DNA from: Desulfuromonadaceae bacterium
GTDB taxonomy: Bacteria > Desulfobacterota > Desulfuromonadia > Geobacterales > Pseudopelobacteraceae
Direction: 5' to 3'
DNA: 64,000 nucleotides
NCBI GenBank assembly: GCA_028681335.1
Contig: JAQUIT010000005.1
Location: forward strand, 62,001 to 126,000
Each line of letters begins with the position of its first letter. Positions within the stretch are counted from its first letter, which is position 1. The notes under the pieces are model-generated. The model was not told the origin of the DNA. It searched no databases and saw nothing but the letters and a program-made list of their open reading frames with translations. A program made the translations under genes and the position numbers. This document shows, in pieces, positions 1-8,502 of the stretch.

Positions 1-1
1 C

Positions 2-661
2 GCCCTGGTATACCTCGGGTTACGCCACGTCCGCGAGCTGGCTCTGACAACATCGGTTATCAACGCGTTCGATGGGACATCAGGAGCGCTTGAGCTCAAT
101 GCGTTCTGGGAGCACTCCTTCGGGGTCGGCATGGTATCTAAAATCATCGCCCAGAAGATCGGTTATCAAGACCTTGAAAAAGCTTATATTGCTGGAATCA
201 TCCATGATCTCGGCGAAGTTTTTTTAAGCAACTTCCTTCGAGACCCCTTTCTTGAGGTGTTGGAACACATCAAAGTCCATCCGGTGAAACTCGTCGATGC
301 TGAAGCAGAACTGCTCGGCACAACCCACTGCGAAATAGGCCTCTGTATGGCACGCAAATGGAATTTTCCTGATGCCTACTGCGACGTCATTGCTTATCAC
401 CACTCTCCTGGCGAGGCCACCGTTGATCCGATTTTATGTGCCATCGTCAATCTCGCCGATCTATTCTGTACGGTTCGTGAATTGAACTACGGAGGCCGTG
501 AATGGATCAGCTTCAACTTAAGTGATGAGGAAGCCTGGACCATTCTCAAGAATGAGTCGCCGGCTTTTGCAGATATGGATGTAGAGCGTTTCTGTTATGA
601 ACTTGATGATGCCATTCCCGATGTCAAGGAGCTGGTATCCTCTATCTTCAGTCCATCATGA
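2..661 (+). CDS. HDOD domain protein (5' partial)
   Basis: The reading frame is open from base 2, so the start lies outside the window and the ATG at 131 is internal. The visible part begins with LVYLGLRHVRELAL, a typical HDOD-domain helix, followed by an FWEHSFGVG segment and an IIHDLGEVFL segment that resemble the HD-type helices of the family. HDOD proteins are non-enzymatic HD relatives found in bacterial signalling, often with receivers or chemotaxis proteins. The next gene is cheB, 87 bases downstream on the same strand, so the pair probably belongs to a chemotaxis or signalling cluster that continues to the left. The family call is firm; what lies N-terminal of this part is unknown. 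Confidence 0.85.
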   Translation, partial: ALVYLGLRHVRELALTTSVINAFDGTSGALELNAFWEHSFGVGMVSKIIAQKIGYQDLEKAYIAGIIHDLGEVFLSNFLRDPFLEVLEHIKVHPVKLVDAEAELLGTTHCEIGLCMARKWNFPDAYCDVIAYHHSPGEATVDPILCAIVNLADLFCTVRELNYGGREWISFNLSDEEAWTILKNESPAFADMDVERFCYELDDAIPDVKELVSSIFSPS

Positions 662-748
662 CCCTGAAAACAGGAACTAAGTGTGTGAACGAATTATCTG
701 CAGAAACCGCAGAGAATCATTTCTAACTTACTAAAAGGCGATTCACTG

Positions 749-1837
749 ATGATACTACCGCAGCAAGCAAAAACCCGCATACTGATCGTCGATGATTCAT
801 CCTTCATGCGTATGGCTATCCGCAGTGTCCTGTCAAAGGAACCATCCTTTGACATTGTCGGCACCGCAGCAGACGGAGTAGAAGGGGTTGAAAAAGCCAT
901 TGCCCTCAAACCGGACCTCATCACAATGGATGTAGAAATGCCGCGCATGGACGGCATTGCCGCCTTGAAACAGATCATGGCCAAGGCACCGACCAAAGTC
1001 ATAATGGTATCAACCCTGACCAACGAAGGAGCCAAATCGACATTCGAAGCACTTGATGCCGGAGCGCTTGACTATATTCCAAAGAACGTAACTGACTCGT
1101 CTGACGCCCAGAATGCTTTCCGCCAGGAGCTTATGCGCAAGGTCAAGGAAGCTATTGCATCGCGCATACACCGCACAACCGGTTCCGCTCACACGTTAGT
1201 GCGACCTGCGACTCCAACGCCGCAGGCACCACAACGGCCAACGTCATCAAAGTTCCTCGGAAAGAAAATTCAGTACGTCGGCATCGGCGCATCTACCGGC
1301 GGTCCCGTCGCGCTGCAGGAAGTTCTCTCCCGTATTCCGGTCAATTTCCCGTACGGTATAATGGTCGGTATTCACATGCCAAAAGCCTTCACAGGTCCAT
1401 ATGCAGACAGGCTCAACGCCAAATGTTCCATGACCATTCGCGAAGCGGTCGATGGTGACATTCTCAAGCCGGGGTTGGCTCTGATTGCACCTGGTGGCAT
1501 GCATACGACGCTGGTTCGTCAAGGGTCCCATATCGTTGTCAAGACTCAGCCAACCAGTTCATATCCTCAGTATGTATACATCCCCTCTGTCGACCTGATG
1601 ATTTCGAGTATGGCTGAAGCGACCAACGGGGCAATGCTAGGGGTAATTTTGACCGGCATGGGCAATGACGGCTTCAAAGGGATGCAACTGCTTAAACAGA
1701 AGGGTGGAGTGACCATTGCACAGGATGAGGCAAGCTCAACTATTTACGGCATGCCAAAAGCCTGTGTTGACGGAGGAGTTGCTGATGAAGTGCTACCGCT
1801 CGGACAGATAGGATTTGAGATATCCAAGTTTATGTAA
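749..1837 (+). CDS. cheB: Protein-glutamate methylesterase CheB
   Basis: CheB removes methyl groups from chemoreceptor glutamates and is activated by phosphorylation from CheA. The 362-residue protein has an N-terminal receiver (about 9-130) with the acidic pair D15-D16 and phosphoacceptor D61 in MDVEMPRMDG. A proline-rich linker leads to the esterase domain from about 175. The catalytic triad is visible: S182 in GIGASTGGP, H209 in GIHMP and D307 in GMGNDGF. An AAAGGCG ribosome site lies a few bases before the ATG. A strong hairpin follows the stop. No other che gene is seen to the right, so cheB is the right-hand end of any chemotaxis cluster. Confidence 0.96.
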   Translation: MILPQQAKTRILIVDDSSFMRMAIRSVLSKEPSFDIVGTAADGVEGVEKAIALKPDLITMDVEMPRMDGIAALKQIMAKAPTKVIMVSTLTNEGAKSTFEALDAGALDYIPKNVTDSSDAQNAFRQELMRKVKEAIASRIHRTTGSAHTLVRPATPTPQAPQRPTSSKFLGKKIQYVGIGASTGGPVALQEVLSRIPVNFPYGIMVGIHMPKAFTGPYADRLNAKCSMTIREAVDGDILKPGLALIAPGGMHTTLVRQGSHIVVKTQPTSSYPQYVYIPSVDLMISSMAEATNGAMLGVILTGMGNDGFKGMQLLKQKGGVTIAQDEASSTIYGMPKACVDGGVADEVLPLGQIGFEISKFM

Positions 1838-1859
1838 TCGGGCAAGACATAGTTGTGAT

Positions 1860-1902
1860 AAATGTTGAAGGGCGGCCAATCACAGGCCGCCCTTCAACAT
1901 TT
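1860..1902. terminator. Bidirectional hairpin terminator after cheB
   Basis: An 18-bp perfect stem (1860-1877 with 1885-1902) encloses a 7-base loop. The centre is GC-rich (GGGCGGCC/GGCCGCCC) and the outer pairs are A/T rich, giving a U-rich tail in both directions. It lies between cheB and the convergent small gene ending at 1901. Confidence 0.85.
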
Positions 1903-2131
1903 AACGATCAGCGTACACAACCAGCCCTGTCCCTGAAACCTCGACCCGGCAGTTCGAAAACCCACGGCGCTTGAGGCGAAACATGATCAACGGGGCTACC
2001 AAGGGGTGCACACCGGCAAGAATCAGCGGGAAATGAGCATATGTCATCCCCATAAGCGCATTTACGGTAGCCCTTACGTTGGCTTGACGGACAATTCTCC
2101 CACGTCCATGAGTACCACTACCAGTTTTCAT
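1901..2131 (-). CDS. Small hypothetical protein downstream of prfC
   Basis: I do not recognise this 76-codon frame. The chosen ATG at 2131 lies just beyond the prfC stop (2136-2138). An AGGGG precedes it, but very closely. An alternative ATG at 2158 would overlap prfC and add nine residues. The product is basic, with a hydrophobic middle (around LILAGVHPLVAPLIMF) and an RLKRRGF stretch. It ends inside the cheB terminator hairpin. It may be a short tail gene of the prfC transcript or a chance frame; no domain is visible. Confidence 0.4.
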   Translation of the reverse strand: MKTGSGTHGRGRIVRQANVRATVNALMGMTYAHFPLILAGVHPLVAPLIMFRLKRRGFSNCRVEVSGTGLVVYADR

Positions 2132-2135
2132 ACCC

Positions 2136-3719
2136 CTAGCTATGCTCGCTGGTTTCATGAAACACCAGCCCCTTCCAGCTCTCAACAGTATTGTCAAGCC
2201 GCCACTGGCTACCGGCCATATAGGTCAGCTTACCTTCGCCATCAATATAGACGTGCATGGCTTCCTTCTTTTCAAAATCTTCAATCAGCTTCTTTTCCCC
2301 GGTGACCCAACGGGCCGTAACATAACTGACCGGCTCAAAAGCGACTTTAACGCTGTATTCATGTTCAAGTCGATGCATAACCACCTCGAACTGCAGCAGA
2401 CCGACCGCACCAATAACCCAGTCCGCCCCCATCAGCGGCTTGAACACCTGAGTAGCCCCTTCTTCAGCCAGCTGCACGAGACCCTTTTCGAGAGCCTTTG
2501 ATTTCATCGGGTTAAGCAGACGCACCTTGCGGAAATGCTCCGGAGCAAAGCTGGGAATACCGGTAAATTTGAGATCTTCTCCACTTGTAAAGGTATCGCC
2601 AATCTTGATAGTACCGTGATTATGAATGCCGATAATATCACCAGGCCAGGCCTCTTCAACATTGGTACGGTCCTGGGCCATGAATATGGTAGCGTTTGCA
2701 ATCTGAACGTCACGGCCAAGACGGACATGACGGACTTTCATACCTCGGGTAAACTTGCCGGAACATATTCTGAAAAACGCGATACGGTCCCGATGAGCCG
2801 GGTCCATATTTGCCTGAATCTTGAAGGTAAAACCACTGAATGGCTCTTCATAGGGAGATACCGTGCGGGTGACAGTGTCACGTGGCAGCGGGTGCGGTGC
2901 ATACTGAACAAAAGCGTCCAGCAACTGTTGTACACCAAAGGTATTAATGGCACTGCCGAAGAAGACCGGCGTTTGCCGCCCGGCAAGGTAGGCTGACATG
3001 TCGAAGGGATTCGCGGCCCCCTCCAACAGCGCTATATCGTTTCTTAGTTCTTCAACCTGGCTTCCCAGCAGTTCATCGAGACGGGGGTCGTCCAGACCAG
3101 TAACCGTAATGATTTCACCGGTGCCATTATCCGCTTCAGCATCGAAAAAAATCAGCTCCTTTGTATAAAGGTGATAGGTACCCCGAAACCGCTTACCCAT
3201 TCCGATCGGCCATGTAATCGGAGCCGTCTGCATATGGAGGTTTTTTTCAATATCATCAAGCAGGTCAAACGGTTCCTGTCCCTCACGGTCAAGCTTGTTC
3301 ATAAAAGTCATGATCGGAGTGTGGCGCAGACGACAAACTTCCAGCAGCTTTTTGGTCTGGCTTTCGACGCCTTTAACCGAGTCGATAACCATCAACACAG
3401 AATCCACGGCGGTCAAAACACGATAGGTATCTTCAGAAAAGTCGTTATGACCGGGAGTATCAAGAAGATTTATTTCGCTCTCATCGTAGGTGAACTTCAT
3501 GACCGAAGAAGTAACAGAGATGCCACGTTGTTTTTCCAGATCCATCCAGTCTGATGTTGCATGACGGGCACTCTTGCGGGCGCGGACTTCACCGGCCTGC
3601 TGGATAGCGCCGCCGAAAAGCAGCAGTTTCTCAGTGATGGTTGTCTTGCCCGCGTCAGGGTGACTGATAATGGCAAAGGTACGACGTTTTTCAACTTCTT
3701 TCTGGTTGAACAATTCCAC
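2136..3719 (-). CDS. prfC: Peptide chain release factor 3
   Basis: RF3 is the translational GTPase that recycles RF1 and RF2 from the ribosome after termination. G-domain motifs are clear: SHPDAGKTT (P-loop), DTPGHNDF (G3) and NKLD (G4). The EKQRGISV switch segment is intact. I chose a GTG start at 3719 because an AAAGGAG sits at an ideal distance before it. Extending upstream to 3767 would run into the preceding doxX-like gene, which ends at 3734. From this start the protein is 527 residues, the normal RF3 length, and begins [16 protein letters not shown]. It is probably co-transcribed with the doxX-like gene. Confidence 0.94.
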   Translation of the reverse strand: MELFNQKEVEKRRTFAIISHPDAGKTTITEKLLLFGGAIQQAGEVRARKSARHATSDWMDLEKQRGISVTSSVMKFTYDESEINLLDTPGHNDFSEDTYRVLTAVDSVLMVIDSVKGVESQTKKLLEVCRLRHTPIMTFMNKLDREGQEPFDLLDDIEKNLHMQTAPITWPIGMGKRFRGTYHLYTKELIFFDAEADNGTGEIITVTGLDDPRLDELLGSQVEELRNDIALLEGAANPFDMSAYLAGRQTPVFFGSAINTFGVQQLLDAFVQYAPHPLPRDTVTRTVSPYEEPFSGFTFKIQANMDPAHRDRIAFFRICSGKFTRGMKVRHVRLGRDVQIANATIFMAQDRTNVEEAWPGDIIGIHNHGTIKIGDTFTSGEDLKFTGIPSFAPEHFRKVRLLNPMKSKALEKGLVQLAEEGATQVFKPLMGADWVIGAVGLLQFEVVMHRLEHEYSVKVAFEPVSYVTARWVTGEKKLIEDFEKKEAMHVYIDGEGKLTYMAGSQWRLDNTVESWKGLVFHETSEHS

Positions 3720-3733
3720 AGGGTGTAACTCCT

Positions 3734-4180
3734 TTATGACCGGAACACCAGCCGGTCGAGACACCATCTACCGCCACCGGCGATCATCAGATAGAGAGCC
3801 ATGCCCAGCAGGGCGATATTGTATTCGATGCCATGTCCGCGGCCGGCAACACAGTTCAAATTGAGAAAGAAACCGTGAGCCCAGTGTACCTTATAGATGG
3901 CCACCAGCATTACCGCCGAGATACCCGCCGCCGAGAGGCGCGTCAGAAAGCCGGTCAGTATGCCGAAACCGCCTCCAAATTCAGCGATAATCGCCAGCAG
4001 CGTGAAAATCGGTGGAATACCCATTTTTTCTTCAAAGGTGTTAAATGTCCATGTCAAACCATGTCCGCCAAAAAGCCCCAACAGCTTCTGGGAACCGTGG
4101 GCCATAAATATCAATCCGAGCGGAATTCGGAGCATCAAGGGCGCAAACAGATCCGTTGCGTCAAAACTTCCCTTAGCCAT
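3734..4180 (-). CDS. DoxX family membrane protein
   Basis: The protein has about 148 residues and several hydrophobic segments. The pattern [23 protein letters not shown] near the N-terminus and [16 protein letters not shown] in the middle are typical of the DoxX/YphA family. DoxX relatives are small four-helix inner-membrane proteins linked loosely to thiosulfate oxidation or redox stress; the exact role here is unknown. The start at 4180 is chosen because GGGGAGG lies six bases before it, in preference to a longer frame from 4216. It is 14 bases upstream of prfC and likely shares its transcript. Confidence 0.85.
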   Translation of the reverse strand: MAKGSFDATDLFAPLMLRIPLGLIFMAHGSQKLLGLFGGHGLTWTFNTFEEKMGIPPIFTLLAIIAEFGGGFGILTGFLTRLSAAGISAVMLVAIYKVHWAHGFFLNLNCVAGRGHGIEYNIALLGMALYLMIAGGGRWCLDRLVFRS

Positions 4181-4235
4181 GTTCAACCTCCCCGGTTTCC
4201 CCCTGAAGCCGGCCACTATTGATAACTTTCAAAAT

Positions 4236-4412
4236 TCAGCGCAATCGTTTAGCAACACACATGACATCATATGGCTCGCCTCTGAAGTCAGTAAGGTAGG
4301 TGTAATTCATCCCGGCAGCAGAGCACGCATTGATCTTTGCCTTCAACTCCGCATCACTAACTTTGGAGCAGCCAGCCAAGAGAGTAAGCAATAATAAAAG
4401 CACTGTTTTCAT
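4236..4412 (-). CDS. Small predicted lipoprotein (58 aa)
   Basis: A short frame starts MKTVLLLLLTLLAGCSK, a textbook signal peptide with lipobox LAGC, so the mature protein should be a lipid-anchored peptide of about 44 residues. It holds two further cysteines (NACSA and DVMCVAKRLR), which could form a disulfide. The longer frame from 4529 is rejected because the start at 4412 has an AGGAAAA ribosome site and a signal peptide directly after it. I do not recognise the mature part. It lies between tRNA-Arg and the doxX-like gene. Confidence 0.7.
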   Translation of the reverse strand: MKTVLLLLLTLLAGCSKVSDAELKAKINACSAAGMNYTYLTDFRGEPYDVMCVAKRLR

Positions 4413-4571
4413 CTGTTTTCCTCGGACCTTCGGCTCACTCAAGCACACTAGTTGGCTATCGGACAAAAACGTGTGGGTAGCATATTCCGACGAGGGGTTC
4501 GATGAAGGGAGCAACCTGAATAGCAACATTTTTGAGTCAACAGGCTCGATACAGAAGGTACTTAAATTAAA

Positions 4572-4648
4572 TGGTGGGCGGCATGGGATTCGAACCCACG
4601 ACCCCAGGCTTCGGAGGCCTGTACTCTATCCAGCTGAGCTAACCGCCC
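4572..4648 (-). tRNA. tRNA-Arg (anticodon CCG)
   Basis: On the minus strand the cloverleaf begins GGGCGGTTAGCTCAG and ends in an encoded CCA at 4572. The acceptor stem GGGCGG pairs with CCGCCC. The anticodon arm is CAGGC-CTCCGAA-GCCTG, so the anticodon is CCG and reads the arginine codon CGG. The T-loop GGTTCGAATCC is canonical. Total length is 77 bases. Confidence 0.97.
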
Positions 4649-4688
4649 GTTAAACAATCTACAAGATCATTAGTAGTCGAAGATGATT

Positions 4689-4717
4689 ACACTATTTAGC
4701 CTGCCAACTCAAGTCAA
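4689..4717 (-). promoter_or_regulatory. Probable sigma-70 promoter of tRNA-Arg
   Basis: On the minus strand TTGACT (4717-4712) is followed after exactly 17 bases by TAGTGT (4694-4689), about 40 bases before the mature tRNA 5' end. Spacing and -35 quality are good and the -10 is moderate. Confidence 0.5.
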
Positions 4718-4867
4718 AAATCTGTCTTTTTACCGATTGCTCTGTTATGATGCAAATGCTGGAACTCGCCGTACTTCAGCCTGTTCTGTCACAGCGTAAA
4801 ATTGGATCAGTCCCGTTTTTTGTGACAACGTTCTGAGTGCGTACCACATAACGAGAGCGCTTAGATA

Positions 4868-5485
4868 ATGCCAGAGAAGATAAAAGTTATCGGATTAACC
4901 GGCGGAATTGCCACGGGCAAAAGTTCTGTTGCCCACTTTTTCACCTCGCGCGGCATCACCGTGATTGATGCCGACCAGCTTGCCAGGGATGCGGTACAAC
5001 CCGGCAGCCCAGCGTTGGCGCAGATTGTCTCATCCTTTGGGCAGGTTGTCTTGACGGATGACGGAACCCTTAATCGCAAACACTTGGGTGAAATTGTCTT
5101 TTCCGACCCAGAGAAACGACGCCATCTTGAGAGCATTTTGCACCCTGCAATACGAAAACTGGCTGAAGAAAAAATAGCGCTCGCAGCTGCGGCCGGTCAC
5201 AAACGTCTTATCTATATGGCGCCATTGCTGATTGAAGCGAATGCCACTGACCGGGTTGACGACATCTGGGTAGTGACTGTCCGCCCCGAAATCCAGTTAC
5301 AGCGTTTGATGCAACGTGACGGGATAAGCCTTCACCAGGCAAAAAGCATAATAGCCAGCCAAATGTCGCTCTCAGAAAAAGAAAGCTACGGAAGTGTCAT
5401 TATCGACAACAGTGGAAGCAAAGCAGAGACACAGGCAATTTTAGAAAATGCCTGGGCAAAAGAGACCGGGAGCATCAATGAGTAA
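4868..5485 (+). CDS. coaE: Dephospho-CoA kinase
   Basis: CoaE phosphorylates the 3'-hydroxyl of dephospho-CoA in the last step of coenzyme A synthesis. The 205-residue protein begins KIKVIGLTGGIATGKSS, with the P-loop at residues 12-19, followed by the family segment VIDADQLARDAVQPGSPAL. The conserved HP of the LHPAIRK segment is also present. The length matches the family. The start has only a weak purine-rich upstream region. It overlaps the next methyltransferase gene by eight bases, so the two are translationally coupled. Confidence 0.95.
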   Translation: MPEKIKVIGLTGGIATGKSSVAHFFTSRGITVIDADQLARDAVQPGSPALAQIVSSFGQVVLTDDGTLNRKHLGEIVFSDPEKRRHLESILHPAIRKLAEEKIALAAAAGHKRLIYMAPLLIEANATDRVDDIWVVTVRPEIQLQRLMQRDGISLHQAKSIIASQMSLSEKESYGSVIIDNSGSKAETQAILENAWAKETGSINE

Positions 5486-6737
5486 ATCAAACCATATATT
5501 AAGGCCGGGGCAACGCTTGACCAAACGACCCGACAAGACAACCGCACGCGCGGCGACATCACCACAATCCGGATCAATAACCCCACCACTTACCGCTACG
5601 GCAAATCGCGACGCTGTCCTTAACTGTTTTGCGGCAGTGCCTCGCGGTGCTGAAGAGCTTGCAGCAGCTGAACTGGCATCCCTTGAAATCAGCACGGCAA
5701 TGCCGGGTAAAGGCGGGGTCTCTTTTTCTACGGACCGGGCCGGACTCTACCGTGCAAACCTCTGGCTGCGAACCGCCAGCCGCGTGCTTGTCCAACTGTC
5801 GCAGTTCCCCTGTTCGAACCCGGCGGAACTGTACGCCGGAGTATACGCAATACCGTGGCAGGAACTGATCACCCCAACAATGACCCTGGCGGTCGATTGT
5901 TCCCTGCGTGATTCAGCCCTGACACACTCCGGATTCGTTGCGCTTAAAACCAAGGATGCCATCGTTGACCGCATCCGCGAAGCTTGCGGTCAACGCCCTA
6001 ATGTCGACACAGCTTCTCCGGACGTACGTATCAATGTCCACCTCCACAAAAATGCCTGCACAATCAGCCTCGACAGCTCTGGAGATTCTCTTGACCGCCG
6101 TGGTTACCGGCTTGAACGCAACGAAGCGCCCCTACGGGAGACACTTGCTGCCGCCGTTGTCGCCCTTACCGGCTGGGACGGTTCTATCCCTTTGGCGGAC
6201 CCAATGTGCGGCTCCGGCACCATTCCGGTTGAAGCAGCACTGATGGCCGCACATATCCCACCAGGCTTGCATCGCTCTTTCGGCTTTCAACGCTGGCTGG
6301 ATTTTGACAGCGAGCTCTGGGGTGGAATATGCGCCGCAGCTGAAGCTGGCATCAGTCGCTTGCCACTCGGCTTGATTACCGGCTATGACCTCGACAGCAG
6401 GGCCCTTTTGCTGGCAGGTAGAAACAGTGCTAACGCCGGCCTGGAAGGGCAGATCCATTTTTTTCACGCTGCGCTTCAGGAATTCAACCCGGAAGGAGAT
6501 AAAGGCGTGGTAATCCTTAACCCCCCTTACGGCAAACGCCTCGGTGAAGAGGAGGATCTGCGTGAGCTCTACTGCCAAATAGGCGACATCATGAAGAAAC
6601 GTTGCCGCGGCTGGACCGGCTACGTCCTGACAGGAAATCTGGAACTGGCAAAATATATCGGCCTTAAGGCATCACGGCGCTACGTCCTGTTTAACGGGGC
6701 CATTGAGTGCCGACTACTGAAGTATGATTTGTACTAA
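5478..6737 (+). CDS. THUMP-domain rRNA (guanine-N2)-methyltransferase, RlmL-like
   Basis: The protein should methylate the exocyclic N2 of a guanine in 23S rRNA, by analogy with the N-terminal half of RlmKL. After a basic, low-complexity N-terminus of about 45 residues there is a THUMP region, then a class I SAM-dependent methyltransferase domain with LADPMCGSGTIPVEAAL (SAM motif) and ILNPPYGKRLGEE (catalytic NPPY). The start at 5478 overlaps the coaE stop and has GGGAG upstream; a longer frame from 5448 would lie deeper inside coaE. The RlmK-like C-terminal domain of the enterobacterial fusion is absent, as is usual outside gamma-proteobacteria. The exact target base is inferred. Confidence 0.87.
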   Translation: MSKSNHILRPGQRLTKRPDKTTARAATSPQSGSITPPLTATANRDAVLNCFAAVPRGAEELAAAELASLEISTAMPGKGGVSFSTDRAGLYRANLWLRTASRVLVQLSQFPCSNPAELYAGVYAIPWQELITPTMTLAVDCSLRDSALTHSGFVALKTKDAIVDRIREACGQRPNVDTASPDVRINVHLHKNACTISLDSSGDSLDRRGYRLERNEAPLRETLAAAVVALTGWDGSIPLADPMCGSGTIPVEAALMAAHIPPGLHRSFGFQRWLDFDSELWGGICAAAEAGISRLPLGLITGYDLDSRALLLAGRNSANAGLEGQIHFFHAALQEFNPEGDKGVVILNPPYGKRLGEEEDLRELYCQIGDIMKKRCRGWTGYVLTGNLELAKYIGLKASRRYVLFNGAIECRLLKYDLY

Positions 6738-6763
6738 ACACATTTCCAAGAGGATGAATATAC

Positions 6764-7642
6764 ATGGCTATTAGATGGTATCCGGGACATATGGGCAAGG
6801 CGCAGGAGAAGATGGCCGAAGCGATCCGCAAGATTGACGTGATCATCGAGGTCCTTGACGCCCGTCTCCCCTCATCAAGTTCCAACCACCAGCTTGATGA
6901 GATGCGCCGCAACAAACCTTGCATCAAGGTACTGAACAAAAATGACCTTGCCGACCCGGCTGTCACCAAGGCCTGGATACGTCATTTCGAACAGGAGGAG
7001 GGGGTAAGCGCCCTACCTCTCTCTGCACGACTCCACGCCGACGCAAAACAGCTGATCAAACTCTGCCAGAAAACAGTACCGCACCGCGGAAGGCCGGGAT
7101 GGCCGCTGCGGGTTATGGTATTCGGCATTCCCAACACCGGCAAATCAACCCTTATCAACACCTTGGCAGGAAAATGCATGGCCAAGGTCGGCGACAAGCC
7201 GGCGGTGACCACGTGCGGCCAACAGATTGACCTCAGGAACGGTATTGTCCTGTCGGACACGCCCGGAATCCTCTGGCCCAACATGGATGATCAGGATGTA
7301 GCATACAGACTTGCTACCAGCGGTGCGATCGGGGCAAGCGCCCTTGACTATACCTGCGTCGGTCTTTTTGCCGCCGAGTATATGATGGGAAGATATCCGG
7401 AACTGATGAAGGTGAGGTATAAACTGTCAGAGTTGCCTGAAACTCCGACCGACATGATTGAAGTGATCGGGAGGCGCCTTGGCTGTCTGATGGCTGGCGG
7501 TACAATCGACGTACACAGGGCTGCAGAAGCCTTTTTGAGGGAGTTGCGGGCTGGCAAACTCGGGCGCATCAGCCTTGAAGAACCGCTACACCCTGCGGAT
7601 AGTGCCGCAGCTGATGAAGAGGTGCCTGTGCTGGTTGATTAG
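6764..7642 (+). CDS. ylqF: Ribosome biogenesis GTPase YlqF/RbgA
   Basis: This is a circularly permuted GTPase of 292 residues that acts late in 50S subunit assembly. The permuted order is visible: NKND (G4) at 58-61 comes before GIPNTGKST (G1) at about 121-129 and DTPG (G3) at about 165-168. The N-terminal WYPGHMGKA is the signature of the YlqF family, and an ANTAR-like C-terminal helix region follows. An AGAGGATG ribosome site precedes the ATG. The gene follows the rRNA methyltransferase by 26 bases, giving a ribosome-maturation pair downstream of coaE. Confidence 0.94.
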   Translation: MAIRWYPGHMGKAQEKMAEAIRKIDVIIEVLDARLPSSSSNHQLDEMRRNKPCIKVLNKNDLADPAVTKAWIRHFEQEEGVSALPLSARLHADAKQLIKLCQKTVPHRGRPGWPLRVMVFGIPNTGKSTLINTLAGKCMAKVGDKPAVTTCGQQIDLRNGIVLSDTPGILWPNMDDQDVAYRLATSGAIGASALDYTCVGLFAAEYMMGRYPELMKVRYKLSELPETPTDMIEVIGRRLGCLMAGGTIDVHRAAEAFLRELRAGKLGRISLEEPLHPADSAAADEEVPVLVD

Positions 7643-7650
7643 TGCAACAG

Positions 7651-7962
7651 CTATCTCTTTAACTTGTGACAAAACAGGCAGCGGTTCTTGGGGGGGTGAT
7701 TCGGCGGAAACGGCACCCCTTTTTCCTTATGGCAAGGTTCACAATAGGCTTCAGCCCCCTTTTTATCAGGTCGATAGAAGGCTCTTTTGAACAGAGAAGC
7801 ACCAGGAGCTGGCGCATTTCGAAATGCCACATCATAGGCTATCTTATGCATCTGGTTATTTGGCACCGTTGTCGTCTTCTCTTTACCGGAAATAGCAACA
7901 AAAGCCCCAAATACCACGACAACAATGGCTATAAACACCCAGTCACGTTTATCTATTTTCAT
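7651..7962 (-). CDS. Small membrane-anchored diheme cytochrome c
   Basis: The 103-residue protein has an uncleaved-looking N-terminal membrane anchor (WVFIAIVVVVFGAFVAI) and two CXXCH heme sites, CEPCH and CLFCH, in the last third. A histidine in FPPNHPP lies between them and could be an axial ligand. It should sit on the periplasmic face of the inner membrane with two c-type hemes. No reductase or larger cytochrome is adjacent, so its partner is unknown. An AAGGAT precedes the ATG. It converges on ylqF with only eight bases between the stops. Confidence 0.83.
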   Translation of the reverse strand: MKIDKRDWVFIAIVVVVFGAFVAISGKEKTTTVPNNQMHKIAYDVAFRNAPAPGASLFKRAFYRPDKKGAEAYCEPCHKEKGVPFPPNHPPKNRCLFCHKLKR

Positions 7963-8058
7963 ACAGCAATCCTTTTTTATGTATGTTGAAAGTTTTTCCT
8001 GCAGCCCGCTGCACGAGACTGTGTAAAGCTTAAGGACACCCTCTTCGGCTTATCAATT

Positions 8059-8397
8059 TCAGTCAGTTTTTATAAGTGAGAAATAGATAACGACGCCGCC
8101 CACCAGCAAACCGCCGCCAATAAATGGCAGCATCGATGCCATAGAGAGGTCGTCGCCAGGCGCCGGCAGTGTGTAGCGCATAATTGCAGCGATGCAGATC
8201 AGTGAGAAAAGGCTCAGCAATACGGCCTTAGAGCGCTTGATAATCCCGAAAAAAAATATGGCGATAATAATAATGAGTACGACAGGGTGGGAGAAGACCT
8301 GTTTAACACTGAGGTGTTGCATGGTGTCTATCAAGTTTGATGTTTCAAAGGGGCGGAGTGTTTCGGTAGCTTTTTCTACCAACTGCTGTTTATCCAT
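8059..8397 (-). CDS. Hypothetical three-helix membrane protein
   Basis: The 112-residue protein has a polar N-terminus of about 35 residues followed by three likely membrane helices (around VVLIIIIAIFFFGII, VLLSLFSLICIAAIM and LPFIGGGLLVGGVVIYF). I do not recognise a named family. It lies downstream of the dnaJ terminator and upstream of the diheme cytochrome on the same strand, 97 bases from it, so the two could be co-expressed. Confidence 0.7.
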   Translation of the reverse strand: MDKQQLVEKATETLRPFETSNLIDTMQHLSVKQVFSHPVVLIIIIAIFFFGIIKRSKAVLLSLFSLICIAAIMRYTLPAPGDDLSMASMLPFIGGGLLVGGVVIYFSLIKTD

Positions 8398-8470
8398 GTA
8401 GTGCCCCTAAAAGCCGTCTGAATTAGGCGTCGATAATAAAATAGTTTACCAGCTTAGGCAAGAAATAAAT

Positions 8471-8493
8471 GAGCCCGCCTTTAGAGCGGGCTC
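8471..8493 (-). terminator. Terminator of the hrcA-grpE-dnaK-dnaJ operon
   Basis: An 8-bp GC-rich stem (GAGCCCGC with GCGGGCTC) and 7-base loop begin 10 bases after the dnaJ stop. On the minus strand it is followed by the T-rich ATTTATTTCTT. Confidence 0.8.
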
Positions 8494-8502
8494 AACCTCA
8501 GG

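Noticed and set aside
4572-4648. tRNA-Arg as an integration site for an island
   Set aside because: I see no integrase and no direct repeat of the tRNA 3' end in the neighbourhood; both flanks look like ordinary chromosome.
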